Made by a program: the position numbers and the translations under genes
Notes under the pieces: generated by a model
The model's database searches: none
What the model was told of the DNA's origin: nothing
Seen by the model: only the letters and a program-made list of their open reading frames with translations
Part shown: positions 1-9,186 of the stretch, piece by piece
Layout: every line of letters starts with the position of its first letter
Numbering within the stretch: position 1 is the stretch's first letter
NCBI GenBank assembly: GCA_044370375.1
Contig: JBILVQ010000003.1
Span: 1-41,070 of the forward strand
Direction of reading: 5' to 3'
Length of the DNA stretch: 41,070 nucleotides
DNA from: JBILVQ01 sp044370375
GTDB lineage: Bacteria > Bacteroidota > Bacteroidia > UBA4408

Positions 1-1
1 C

Positions 2-721
2 CCTGCTCTTAATTGGGGCACAACTTATGCCATTACGGTAAGGATCTTTTACGGAGGGAATTGGGGCATCAATGGCGACACATGTACCATCAGCACAGTC
101 CCTAATCCTGAAATCTTTGGTGTGCCCTTAACCTCCCTCCGTTCTCAGGATTGTAATCGTACCAATCTTCAACTAACATCGAGTGTGGTGGCCTTACCGG
201 TTGCCGGGGCCAATCAATATGAATTTGAATTCAGGGATGTAAACAATTTATCGGTTGTTTATTGTAGCAGGATCCAGACCAGCACAACTTTAAGCTTTAC
301 AAATCTAAATCCCAGCCTTCAAAACACAACCCAATACTCAATAAGGGTAAGGGCTTCTATTGCCGGCACATCGGGGCAGTTCGGAAATGTTTGCACTATT
401 GGATTCCTTGGAGCAAACAGAATTGCTGACGAGGAATCTCTTGAGCCAAATATTGAAACGAAAATACAAAGTGAAGAAATAATTTCCTCGGTTCAAGTTT
501 TTCCTAACCCATTTACCAATGAATTGCAACTATCGCTGGAAAACAATTCTCAGGACTATTTTTATTCGGTAATTGATATTGCAGGAAAGCAAATTGTAGC
601 TGAAACCAAGCTCACAGGAAAATCTATTCAGTTAAACAATGAAATGGATGCTGGGATTTACTGGTTAAGGTTAAGAAACCAAAAGGGAAACATTAGCAAT
701 TGTAGAATTATTAAGCAATAA
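2..721 (+). CDS. C-terminal part of a secreted T9SS-sorted protein (5' end outside window)
   Basis: The reading frame is open from base 2 without a stop, so this is the tail of a longer gene; a GTG at 122 is internal, not the start. The visible 239 or so residues hold Cys-containing beta-sandwich-like repeats (segments of the type TxYxIRVRA...GxxGNVCTI). A type-A T9SS C-terminal sorting domain follows, with the typical VFPNPFTNEL motif, a GIYWLRLRN strand and the ending RIIKQ. Such domains direct proteins exported by Sec through the outer-membrane T9SS to the surface or medium. The function of the passenger part cannot be told. It converges on the next gene, and the two share a hairpin terminator. 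Confidence 0.85.
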   Translation, partial: PALNWGTTYAITVRIFYGGNWGINGDTCTISTVPNPEIFGVPLTSLRSQDCNRTNLQLTSSVVALPVAGANQYEFEFRDVNNLSVVYCSRIQTSTTLSFTNLNPSLQNTTQYSIRVRASIAGTSGQFGNVCTIGFLGANRIADEESLEPNIETKIQSEEIISSVQVFPNPFTNELQLSLENNSQDYFYSVIDIAGKQIVAETKLTGKSIQLNNEMDAGIYWLRLRNQKGNISNCRIIKQ

Positions 722-826
722 TTGAAGGCAGCATCAGTTTCTATCCAGTAAAACTGAATGGACTTACGCTTTGATCTCTCTTTTAAAATATAGTAAGAGC
801 AAGAAAATGTTCGATTCAATAAAAAC

Positions 827-855
827 AAAAAAGGCAGTCAATGACTGCCTTTTTT
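827..855. terminator. Bidirectional intrinsic terminator
   Basis: GGCAGTC (833-839) pairs with GACTGCC (843-849) around a three-base AAT loop. It has A-runs on the left and T-runs on the right, so it would terminate in both directions. It lies between two convergent T9SS-protein genes. Confidence 0.85.
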
Positions 856-874
856 GTTGAAATAAAAATCGCTT

Positions 875-3745
875 TTATTGTTTTACAATTCTTTGACTCC
901 ATTCTCCATTGGTGCTTCTCAAACGAACTGAATAAACACCTTTTGAAACGGATTCTGTATTCAATTGAACCGTAGAACCATTATTCAAATTACTAAAAGA
1001 TTGATTCAATACAACTCTTCCGGCAACATCAACCATTTCAATACTCAATGCATCACCTGCAACATCCCCAAGATTTATGTTAAGATTTCCTTCTGTAGGG
1101 TTAGGGAAAACAGATGGCATGTTGGTCAAAGCAGTACCTTGAATCCCGGTTACAAAATCAACAAAAATTGGTGTGCGTGAGGATGTACACTCACGGCTTT
1201 CTTCTTGTACTTCCCAATCATAAAAATAATAATACCAAGAACCGCCTTGATCTGAACTGGTAATACTTACAAGGCCATTTACCTCGTATGGGTAAGATAC
1301 ACCGGTTGAACTTCTGCGCAACCAAGGGTTGTTAGTTCCAAACAATAGTTGATTCTGTGCAGTGTTGGTGCCAATGGAATAACCCGTTCCGGCAGGAAGG
1401 TTAAAATTCAAATTGATTCTGCTTGTATCAGCAGGAATAAAAATATTTAATGAAGCAACAACAGTGTTACCTGAATTTCTCACCTCAATAATTCTTTCAC
1501 CTGCAGAGTCGGTATAAACTTTTACAGATTTCAATACCATTGGTTGCAGAACATCAAATTCCAGATTAGCGCTGGTTGTATTACCACTGTACTTAGACCC
1601 GGAATGGTCTGTTTGTCCGGTATATGAAATTACACCAGGGTAAAGAGCAACATCTTCAACATAATAGGTTGTAGGAGATGAAATTACGGGTGTGGTAAAA
1701 CTTGTTCCGGTTCCTAAAGCTGTTCCGCCGGTTGGAACATCATACCAAGAAAGATTATTTCCATTTGCAGTTAAAGTAACTGATTGTGGAGTGTTTATAG
1801 AAGTTCCATTTCCATTGGGTGCCGGTGAAGCAAGCATACTCACCACAACCGGGCTTGATGTATAGGCCTGACAGGTTCCTTGAATAGTTACTGTGTAGGT
1901 TCCTCCTTGGGTAACAGAGATGGTTTGGGTTGTCTCACCGGTTGACCATGCATAACCACCCTGGGCTACAGAAGAGGTTAGCACTACTGACGAACCTTCA
2001 CAAAAAGTTAAATCTGCCGGAGTCGCAACGATTGGTGTTTCGTCAGGATTACTGGTAACGATTACAGTTGTTGAAATCCCGGTGCAACCATTGGCATCGG
2101 TAACAATAACATTATAAGAACCTGTGGTAGATACGGTGATACTTTGTGTAGTTTCACCGGTACTCCATTCATAGGAAGAAAAGCCATTGGCCGCGTTAAG
2201 TGTAGCGGATTGTCCGGGACAAAGAACCGGAGCTCCGGTTAACAAATTTCCTGAAACTGAACATTGGTTTTCAATTACATGAACAAATTGATCAGCCGCC
2301 AATTGTCCGAAAGTAGTAGTAATCCCTGAAGGCCATGTAATCAAAACAGAATCAACTACAGCATTGGTTCCAAGTCCGAAATGCAACTGAGAAGAATAAT
2401 TGTTTCCATAACTTTCACCGGCACGAACCTCTCTGATTTGAACACCCCAAGGTCCATAAATATGAGCACGTGCCCCTATTGCGCCTTTATTGCTGATGGT
2501 TCCTTCTAAATTAAAGGTAATAAAATGGTTATCGTTACCATCATTTAGGTACAAAACATCATCAATGTTGGTGGGGGATACATAAACATCACCGTAGCTG
2601 GCATAAACATCAATAAACCCATCATGATTTACATCACCAACGGCATAAGAATTCATTCCGTTATTGGCAAACAAACCGGCAACATTACCAAAGGTACCAT
2701 CGCCATTGTTTTTGAAATACTTCCACTCAGAACCCGACATTAAAATGTCAACGAATCCATCATTATCAAAGTCTTCAAAAACAGATTGCATAATGCTTCC
2801 GCTGGAATAATTAATCATACTAGAAGAAGTAACCTCCGTGTACATTCCATTTCCGTCATTCTCGAACAACTGACACTGGTGGTCATGGTTGGTCAAAAAC
2901 ATATCAAAATCACCATCATTGTCGTAATCACCAAAACTAGCCGACCAGGTTTGCCATCCGATGTTCATGTTGTAGGCAGCAGCGTCTTCTGTGTAATTGT
3001 TGTTACCATCATTAACATAAAGTTGATTAATCCTTCTTAAATCAGCAGGATTGGTGGAAGACTGGCGACATTTTGCAATAAACAAATCCATATCGCCATC
3101 ATTGTCAAAGTCAGTCCATACACTACCATAATTTCCTGAATCGTTGGGATCATTGGTTCCAGTCCAGTTTCCGGGATTAGGATTAAAATCAACCAAATTC
3201 GAAATAGCAATGTTTCCTGCCCCATCATTCAAAAACAGCTTTGAGTAATTGTTATCATCACATCCGAAAACATCTTCCCAACCATCATTATTGATATCCA
3301 CGATGGTGATATTCTGCCAGAAAAAATTACCACCAGGGATGGCTGTAACTGTTCCAACAGGGTTGCTTCCATTGTCAGAAACCATACACAACCTTCCTGA
3401 ACTTCCTCCACCGATAATGATATCCTTCCATCCGTTATGATCTAAATCGGCAACAGCCATACCCCATGCACTTCCAACACCGGTTGCACCTAAAAAATGG
3501 TTCGTAAAACCACCGGTTCTATTCTGAAGTTCAATGTTCATTTGGGTTCCGCCATCCAATCGAAGAATGTCGTCTAACCCGTCTGCGTTCATGTCAATTA
3601 CGGCAACAACATTACCACTGTGAAAGGCAGAAGTACTTAATTGCGAATTAGCATTATTAAAACTTAATTGCGCCTGAGCCTGAAAAGTGCCGAGGGCGAA
3701 AATAGCTGCCCCGAGGAGCGGCAGGAAAACAGTAAAAGTTTTCAT
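875..3745 (-). CDS. Secreted FG-GAP/ASPIC-UnbV repeat protein with T9SS type-A tail
   Basis: The 956-residue protein starts at an ATG with a clear Sec signal peptide of about 25 residues ending in AQA-Q. Residues about 45-410 contain seven or so FG-GAP/VCBS repeats with Ca-binding-like D-x-D/N-x-D-G loops (DADGLDDIL-type, NDGWEDVF, NDGDMDLFIA, NDGDFDMFLT). About 415-490 match the ASPIC/UnbV domain found after such propellers (KGAIGARAHIYG, LHFGLG, VDSVLITWPSG). Ig/PKD-like segments follow (VTDANGC; SWYDVPTGGTALGTG). The last 80 residues are a type-A T9SS sorting domain (VFPNPTEGNL, GVYSVRLRS, RIVKQ). Proteins of this design are surface or secreted adhesin-like or polymer-binding factors. The ligand is unknown and no enzymatic domain is visible. 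Confidence 0.88.
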   Translation of the reverse strand: MKTFTVFLPLLGAAIFALGTFQAQAQLSFNNANSQLSTSAFHSGNVVAVIDMNADGLDDILRLDGGTQMNIELQNRTGGFTNHFLGATGVGSAWGMAVADLDHNGWKDIIIGGGSSGRLCMVSDNGSNPVGTVTAIPGGNFFWQNITIVDINNDGWEDVFGCDDNNYSKLFLNDGAGNIAISNLVDFNPNPGNWTGTNDPNDSGNYGSVWTDFDNDGDMDLFIAKCRQSSTNPADLRRINQLYVNDGNNNYTEDAAAYNMNIGWQTWSASFGDYDNDGDFDMFLTNHDHQCQLFENDGNGMYTEVTSSSMINYSSGSIMQSVFEDFDNDGFVDILMSGSEWKYFKNNGDGTFGNVAGLFANNGMNSYAVGDVNHDGFIDVYASYGDVYVSPTNIDDVLYLNDGNDNHFITFNLEGTISNKGAIGARAHIYGPWGVQIREVRAGESYGNNYSSQLHFGLGTNAVVDSVLITWPSGITTTFGQLAADQFVHVIENQCSVSGNLLTGAPVLCPGQSATLNAANGFSSYEWSTGETTQSITVSTTGSYNVIVTDANGCTGISTTVIVTSNPDETPIVATPADLTFCEGSSVVLTSSVAQGGYAWSTGETTQTISVTQGGTYTVTIQGTCQAYTSSPVVVSMLASPAPNGNGTSINTPQSVTLTANGNNLSWYDVPTGGTALGTGTSFTTPVISSPTTYYVEDVALYPGVISYTGQTDHSGSKYSGNTTSANLEFDVLQPMVLKSVKVYTDSAGERIIEVRNSGNTVVASLNIFIPADTSRINLNFNLPAGTGYSIGTNTAQNQLLFGTNNPWLRRSSTGVSYPYEVNGLVSITSSDQGGSWYYYFYDWEVQEESRECTSSRTPIFVDFVTGIQGTALTNMPSVFPNPTEGNLNINLGDVAGDALSIEMVDVAGRVVLNQSFSNLNNGSTVQLNTESVSKGVYSVRLRSTNGEWSQRIVKQ

Positions 3746-3797
3746 GGATGTGGTTGGTAATTTTTGGTTGATTTGATATGACGAAAATACGAAAAAA

Positions 3798-5744
3798 CTA
3801 GCTTCGATAGAGTTTTCGGTAAATATTTCCGCGATTGGTGTAGATTTTCAAAAAATAATAACCCGGTGCTTCAGGTAGTACCAATTCAAAAAGGGCTTGA
3901 TTTCCGTTTAACCTGCTGTTTATCTGTCTTTTACCATCCGAAGAAAAAACTTCAAAATGACTCACCAAGGTTCCGGAAGGTGCCTTCACCAGCACCCTGC
4001 CATCTCTAGAAGGTACCGGACCAATGGTCCACTCCGCTCTATCCTGCAATTTTTTTCCTGTAATCAGTTGAAGATTGACCAAACTATCAGAAGCCACCAA
4101 AACCGGAGTACGGTCGGAATTCTGATACATGGTTCTGAAAGTATCAATTTGCGGGGTATTCAATGTAAACATTTCGGCCAACCACTTTGGAGGAACCGAT
4201 TGATAGTACACTTTTGTTCGAACTTTTAAATTTCCAGATAACCCAGCCACAGGAATGTGATAATGAATGTAGTCTGTTCCGGTTCCTTCAACAATCCCGG
4301 TTTGATTGAAGTCTGGATCAAACAAAGCATCATCCGAAATTTTCACCGTATCGTAAATGGAGGTAGAAGTAACAAAACCTACCGGTGGAATCCTGTTATC
4401 TTTCAAAATTACCGCAGCTCTTTCAAGCAATGAAGTAAACTGATTATTTACATCACCCGGGCTCATCTCATAAATTTGGGAAACATTACTTTGGTTTATC
4501 ATTGGATGATGTGGTTCGAAATTAGCGTTCTCTCCACTTACCCTGAATTCATTATTGAAAATACCTGATTTAAAAACAGTATCATTCTGACCATCTAACA
4601 CCACGAACTGAACAACTGCACGCCTTGCAGGATAGCCGGAGGGGAATTTATGGCCTGCCTTGTTCAGAATTTTCACCCTGAAATAGGCTGTATCAGCATT
4701 GATACTATCCACCAATAAGTCCAAATCAATTGACCTGTTTTGAAGCATATCATAAGAGGCAATCAAAGTAGTATCGAAGCGGAAGTCAGGAATATTGATG
4801 CCCAATGAATTTTTATTCTGTTTTATCAAATTAAGCATAAAGGTGTTGGCACCTGCAAAAGAATGTTGATTAAAGGGTGAACGGGCCGGCAAGCCGATGA
4901 TGCCGTTTGCAATCACGATAGGATCAGCCAAACGAGCCATGTGGCAGTTCTGACAAGTAATTCCAAGGGCAGGAAAGTCAGAATTTTTATACTCATGAAA
5001 AGTTGCCTGTTCAACAAATTCCTGTCCGGTAAAATTACCCGCCAAATCAACTGTTTCGGTAATAAGCGTATGACAACCTGCACAAGTTGCCGACTCTTTT
5101 ATGTGCTGACTAAACATTGGGGTGTAACCTTCATACAATTGCATGGGGCCTGTAAAGGGACTAACAAAGGGTCCATAAATAACCTGTGTGGTATCGAAGT
5201 TCAAATTCCCGGAAAAACTTTGCCCTGCACCATTGGGTGATAATGAATGACAAGTTGCACAGGAAACTCCATCCTCACCCAAGGTGTCTCCAATCAAATC
5301 ATTCAACCCATAATGCGGTGTTCCTCTAAATAAAGCAGTGTATTTTCCCATGGGTGCGTGGCAAGAAACACATTTATCTTGCAAGGCAACGGCATGTGAA
5401 GGATTAACCGTAATCTCCTGTGAAACTTTTGCCCTCCAAAGCGGATCCTTAGCACTCAAACCCATCATGCTTGTTTGCCAACGGGTGTATAAATTCACAT
5501 CCTCTCCTGCCTCATTGATATTAGTGGTGTTCATGCTATCCGGACCATGGCAACCTCCGCAGCGAAATGAATTTAAAAAATAATCATCGGGGCCCAGTGG
5601 CATCATGGCTGCCTTTCGTAAATAGGGAATGGAATCCGGATGATGATAATAGGCAATTTCCGGCTGGCCCTGAGGAATTAAAAACGACATCAATCCTGCA
5701 GCAGTGCAGAGCAGGAAAAATATCAACCATTTACTTCTGATCAT
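3798..5744 (-). CDS. Multiheme (five CxxCH) cytochrome c with a probable T9SS C-terminal domain
   Basis: I place the start at the ATG at 5744 rather than the TTG one codon upstream, giving about 648 residues. An N-terminal hydrophobic segment (IFFLLCTAAGLMSFLIP) acts as signal peptide or anchor. Five c-type heme motifs occur in the first half: CGGCH, CVSCH, CATCH, CAGCH and CQNCH. The second half is beta-rich without heme sites, and includes a conserved-looking AGHKFPSGYPARRA segment typical of multiheme cytochromes of the c554-like group. The final 70 residues (HFEVFSSDGKRQI, GYYFLKIYTNRG, RKLYRS) resemble a type-A T9SS sorting domain, though the PNP motif is absent. Role in electron transfer is inferred from heme number; the partner is unknown. 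Flanking genes also encode T9SS cargo. Confidence 0.8.
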   Translation of the reverse strand: MIRSKWLIFFLLCTAAGLMSFLIPQGQPEIAYYHHPDSIPYLRKAAMMPLGPDDYFLNSFRCGGCHGPDSMNTTNINEAGEDVNLYTRWQTSMMGLSAKDPLWRAKVSQEITVNPSHAVALQDKCVSCHAPMGKYTALFRGTPHYGLNDLIGDTLGEDGVSCATCHSLSPNGAGQSFSGNLNFDTTQVIYGPFVSPFTGPMQLYEGYTPMFSQHIKESATCAGCHTLITETVDLAGNFTGQEFVEQATFHEYKNSDFPALGITCQNCHMARLADPIVIANGIIGLPARSPFNQHSFAGANTFMLNLIKQNKNSLGINIPDFRFDTTLIASYDMLQNRSIDLDLLVDSINADTAYFRVKILNKAGHKFPSGYPARRAVVQFVVLDGQNDTVFKSGIFNNEFRVSGENANFEPHHPMINQSNVSQIYEMSPGDVNNQFTSLLERAAVILKDNRIPPVGFVTSTSIYDTVKISDDALFDPDFNQTGIVEGTGTDYIHYHIPVAGLSGNLKVRTKVYYQSVPPKWLAEMFTLNTPQIDTFRTMYQNSDRTPVLVASDSLVNLQLITGKKLQDRAEWTIGPVPSRDGRVLVKAPSGTLVSHFEVFSSDGKRQINSRLNGNQALFELVLPEAPGYYFLKIYTNRGNIYRKLYRS

Positions 5745-5863
5745 CAATTTAAGGATTTGGTTTTGTGGTTATTTTTTTGAAAAAGAATCGCAATGAAAAA
5801 TCGTAAGAATTCCGGCATTGAATTCCGTGGAGCTCATATTGACCTTTCATTTCCAGATTCATT

Positions 5864-8800
5864 TTATTGTTTTACAAGTCTGCTTTGTTGAACAAGTCCA
5901 TCCTCGGTAACCCAGGATAGGAAATATACACCTGATGGAATGTCGGATAAGGAAACAGAAATAACTTGGCTTTGTTCAATAGGATGGGCGGTCCAAACCA
6001 CCTGGCCAAAAATATTGCTAATATAAATTTGAGCAATTTTTTGAACTTGATCATTGATGGCAATCCGCGCGAAATCAACCACAGGATTTGGATAAACAGA
6101 AACAGCAGCCACCGAAGAAAAACCAAGCCCGGTAACTACCGGCTCTGTTGTAAAAGAACTTACCAAACTCCAAGGGGTATAAAAGCTGCCATCAAAAGCC
6201 CTCACCCGCCAAAAATAGGTAGTATCATAGTTGAGGCCATTAACGGTAAAGGAATTGGTGGCTGAAGAACCTATTGTTGGAGCAGAAAAAGTTCCGTCAA
6301 AGTCATAGGCTATTTGATAACTTACCGCAGAAGGCACATTGGCCCATTGAAAGCTAAGATTCACGCTTATGCCGGTTGCCAAATCAGCAGGAAAAAACAA
6401 TTGAGGTGAAACAAAAAGCGGATTGGCCTCGGTTGAAAAAGACCGGGTTTGACTCCAAGGTGAATAAACAACCCCATCTCCTGCCCTTACTCTCCAGTAG
6501 TAAGTAGTATTGTACTGCAAAGCAGAAATATTTTCAGTATTATTTACCGTTGTAATGGCGTTAGAACCTGCGAAAAATGGATCGGTATCATACTGGTATT
6601 CAAAAATGTTGGCACCGGGGTATGTATTCCAAACCAAGTTTAAACTAATAGGTAAATTGGCTGATAAATCAGCAGGGCTTACTAGAAAGGGAGCAATTGA
6701 AAATGGATTGGACAATGTACTAAATGTGTAAACCAAACTCCATGGAGAAAAATTGCTTCCATCAAAAGCTCGAACCCTCCAGTAATATTGTGTAGAATAG
6801 TCTAGGGAAGAAACACTCAAGCCTGCATTGGTAACGGTACTGGTAAATGGATTTGTGAAAATGTTGCTAGAATCGATAGCAAACTCATAGGAAACAGCGC
6901 CTGAAACTGAACCCCAGGAGAAATTCACAGACAGGGGCAAGCCAACAGATAAATCGGCAGGGCTCATCAAAACAGGAGGCGTATTAAAACTTCCGGCAAT
7001 GGTAGAAAATGTAAAGGTGGTAGACCATGGTGAAAAACCAGCTCCGTTATTGGCCCTTACGCGCCAAAAATAAATCGTGCTGTTTTGTAACCCACTCACT
7101 GCAGCCGTTAAACTTGATGTAGTACCGAAAATAGCATTTACAAACTGGTTGTTCTCAGCAACCTGCCATTGATAAGTAAGTGCACCTGCAACACTTCCCC
7201 AATCAAGGGTAATGGCAGTAGGTAAATTGGTTGATAAATCGGCCGGGCTGTTTAGAACCGGCCCTGTAGTTAATTGAAAACTGGTTGTGAAAGACCATAT
7301 AGGAGACCAGGCAGATGTGTCCAAGGAATGTATGGCACGTACTTTCCAATAATAAGTTTCTCCATAAGCCAAACCTGATACCGATTGCTGCGATGAACCT
7401 GAACCTATCAAAAAACATTGGGAGCTTCCGAATTGAAGGTCATCATCCAAACACATTTCATAAGAAGAAATTCCGGCCAATGGCGACCAATCAATGAGCG
7501 GATTAACAGACACAGCGGTAGCGCTGTTAGCTGGGCTTACCTGTGTCAATTGGTCTACAATGGTCATTGACCAAGGCTGACTCCACTCCATCGTATCAAC
7601 GGAGTGTCTTGCACGGGCTCTCCAATAATAAACCTGCCCAAATAAACAGTTGACAAGATTTACCTGCGAGGCTGAAACTGAACCTTGTTGTAAATTAGGG
7701 GAATTAAAACCTGGTGAAGTATCCGCTTGGTAATCGTAAAAAGAAAATCCAGAGGTTGCACTCCAATCAATTAAGGCATTGGGTGCCTGAAAATTACTTC
7801 CATTGGCCGGACCTACCAAAGTTAAATTGGGCATGGTAGAAAAATTCCAAACAGCCGACCATTGTGTAGTATCCGTCAAATTCAAACCTCTTACCCTCCA
7901 GTAATAAACCGTATCATAAAACAATATTATCAAATTAACTTGTGATGCCGAAACCAAACCTGTAACCACATTAGGACTATTGAAATCAGTTGTTAAATCA
8001 GCCTCATACTCATAATAAGTTAATCCGGTGGTTGCAGACCAATCAACCAACTGATCTGCCACTTGATTTGTTGCACCTATGGCAGGACTTACGAGCGTTA
8101 TTTGATCAAGGGTTGTAAAATTCCAGGCCGCGCTCCAAGAAGAAGTGTCGGCTCCGTGGCGAAGTCTGACCCTCCAAAAATATTGCGTACCAAACAACAG
8201 GTTGGCCGCATTCACCTGAGAGGATGTAACACTTCCGTAAAATAAGTTGGGCGAATTAAATTGCGAACTCGTGTCATACTCATAATCGTAAAAGGTCAGG
8301 CCTGAAGTTGCAGACCAATCTAACAACACATTACAAACCTGATTAATACTCGCGGTTGTTGGAGAAACCAATGAAACTCCGTTCAACGTAGAAAAAGATA
8401 ACACGGAGGTCCATTGCGTAGTATCTGCTGCGTGCATACCCCTCAAACGCCAATAATAGGTTTCATTGAAATTTAATGCTGATAAATTCACCTGTGAGGC
8501 AGCTACAGAACCAGTCTGAAAAAGAGCCGAGTTAAAACTCGAACTAGTATCCGCCTGATATTCGTAATAGTCTATTCCTGATATGGCCAACCAATCTAAC
8601 AAGGCATCAACCGGCTGTTGAATTGCTCCGTTGGCTGGACTAACAATGGTAATATTATTAAGGGTAGTGAACTGCCAAATAGCAGACCAGGCAGAAGAAT
8701 CTGTGGCACTCATGGCACGCACTTTCCAATAATAAATTGTACCAAACAATAAATTGGAGGTCGCATAACTACTAGCAGTCGGCAGGACGGTTTGCGTGCC

Positions 8801-8998
8801 GTTCACAAGCAAAGGGTCCGTTCCATAAACCAATTCATAATAGGTTTGTCCTGTTGAAGCGCCCCAATCAATCAGCACATTGGCGGGTCTATTGGTCAAC
8901 ATATTGGATGGTGCAACCTGAGAGGGAACAGGCAAGACAGCAAAAGAAACCCTGGCCCAAAATGTGAGGAAGAAAACCAAAAGTAACTTTATTCTCAT
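5864..8998 (-). CDS. Secreted protein of ten fibronectin-III-like repeats with T9SS type-A tail
   Basis: The 1044-residue protein has a signal peptide (MRIKLLLVFFLTFWARVSFA). Ten tandem FnIII-like modules of about 92-96 residues follow. Each begins with an L-x-S/G-P-A motif and an I/L-DW strand and ends Y-YW-R/K-VRA...W-S...F-(S/T)T. Modules 1-6 carry DT/DS-x-W between the last strands. Modules 7-10 instead share SPADLS-x-x-LP at their start and SPWS near their end, so the array seems to have grown in two phases. The last 75 residues form a type-A T9SS sorting domain (VSVYPNPVVDF, GVYFLSWV, SRLVKQ). No catalytic motif is seen. Likely an adhesin or surface scaffold; an enzyme-free accessory protein remains possible. 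Confidence 0.87.
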   Translation of the reverse strand: MRIKLLLVFFLTFWARVSFAVLPVPSQVAPSNMLTNRPANVLIDWGASTGQTYYELVYGTDPLLVNGTQTVLPTASSYATSNLLFGTIYYWKVRAMSATDSSAWSAIWQFTTLNNITIVSPANGAIQQPVDALLDWLAISGIDYYEYQADTSSSFNSALFQTGSVAASQVNLSALNFNETYYWRLRGMHAADTTQWTSVLSFSTLNGVSLVSPTTASINQVCNVLLDWSATSGLTFYDYEYDTSSQFNSPNLFYGSVTSSQVNAANLLFGTQYFWRVRLRHGADTSSWSAAWNFTTLDQITLVSPAIGATNQVADQLVDWSATTGLTYYEYEADLTTDFNSPNVVTGLVSASQVNLIILFYDTVYYWRVRGLNLTDTTQWSAVWNFSTMPNLTLVGPANGSNFQAPNALIDWSATSGFSFYDYQADTSPGFNSPNLQQGSVSASQVNLVNCLFGQVYYWRARARHSVDTMEWSQPWSMTIVDQLTQVSPANSATAVSVNPLIDWSPLAGISSYEMCLDDDLQFGSSQCFLIGSGSSQQSVSGLAYGETYYWKVRAIHSLDTSAWSPIWSFTTSFQLTTGPVLNSPADLSTNLPTAITLDWGSVAGALTYQWQVAENNQFVNAIFGTTSSLTAAVSGLQNSTIYFWRVRANNGAGFSPWSTTFTFSTIAGSFNTPPVLMSPADLSVGLPLSVNFSWGSVSGAVSYEFAIDSSNIFTNPFTSTVTNAGLSVSSLDYSTQYYWRVRAFDGSNFSPWSLVYTFSTLSNPFSIAPFLVSPADLSANLPISLNLVWNTYPGANIFEYQYDTDPFFAGSNAITTVNNTENISALQYNTTYYWRVRAGDGVVYSPWSQTRSFSTEANPLFVSPQLFFPADLATGISVNLSFQWANVPSAVSYQIAYDFDGTFSAPTIGSSATNSFTVNGLNYDTTYFWRVRAFDGSFYTPWSLVSSFTTEPVVTGLGFSSVAAVSVYPNPVVDFARIAINDQVQKIAQIYISNIFGQVVWTAHPIEQSQVISVSLSDIPSGVYFLSWVTEDGLVQQSRLVKQ

Positions 8999-9186
8999 GA
9001 ATCAAAATTTAGTAGGATAAAGGTAAAAGAAATTTCTCTGATTCTGCGAAAACTTCCACCTATCAAAGTTGCCTTCCAGAAAGAACTTTTTTGGCTCTAT
9101 GGCACTCTCATCCCTAATTTCTTTTACCGGCCAAAGGACCACCGGATTTCAACAATTATTTTTCGAACGGTTGAAAATTTTTCAGA

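Noticed and set aside
122..721. A complete 199-residue gene starting at GTG 122
   Set aside because: The frame is open to the window edge with the same protein character, so it is a partial gene rather than a short one.
5864..8998. Tandem repeats as a CRISPR array or mobile repeat
   Set aside because: The repeats are about 280 bases, diverged at DNA level and fully coding as FnIII modules.
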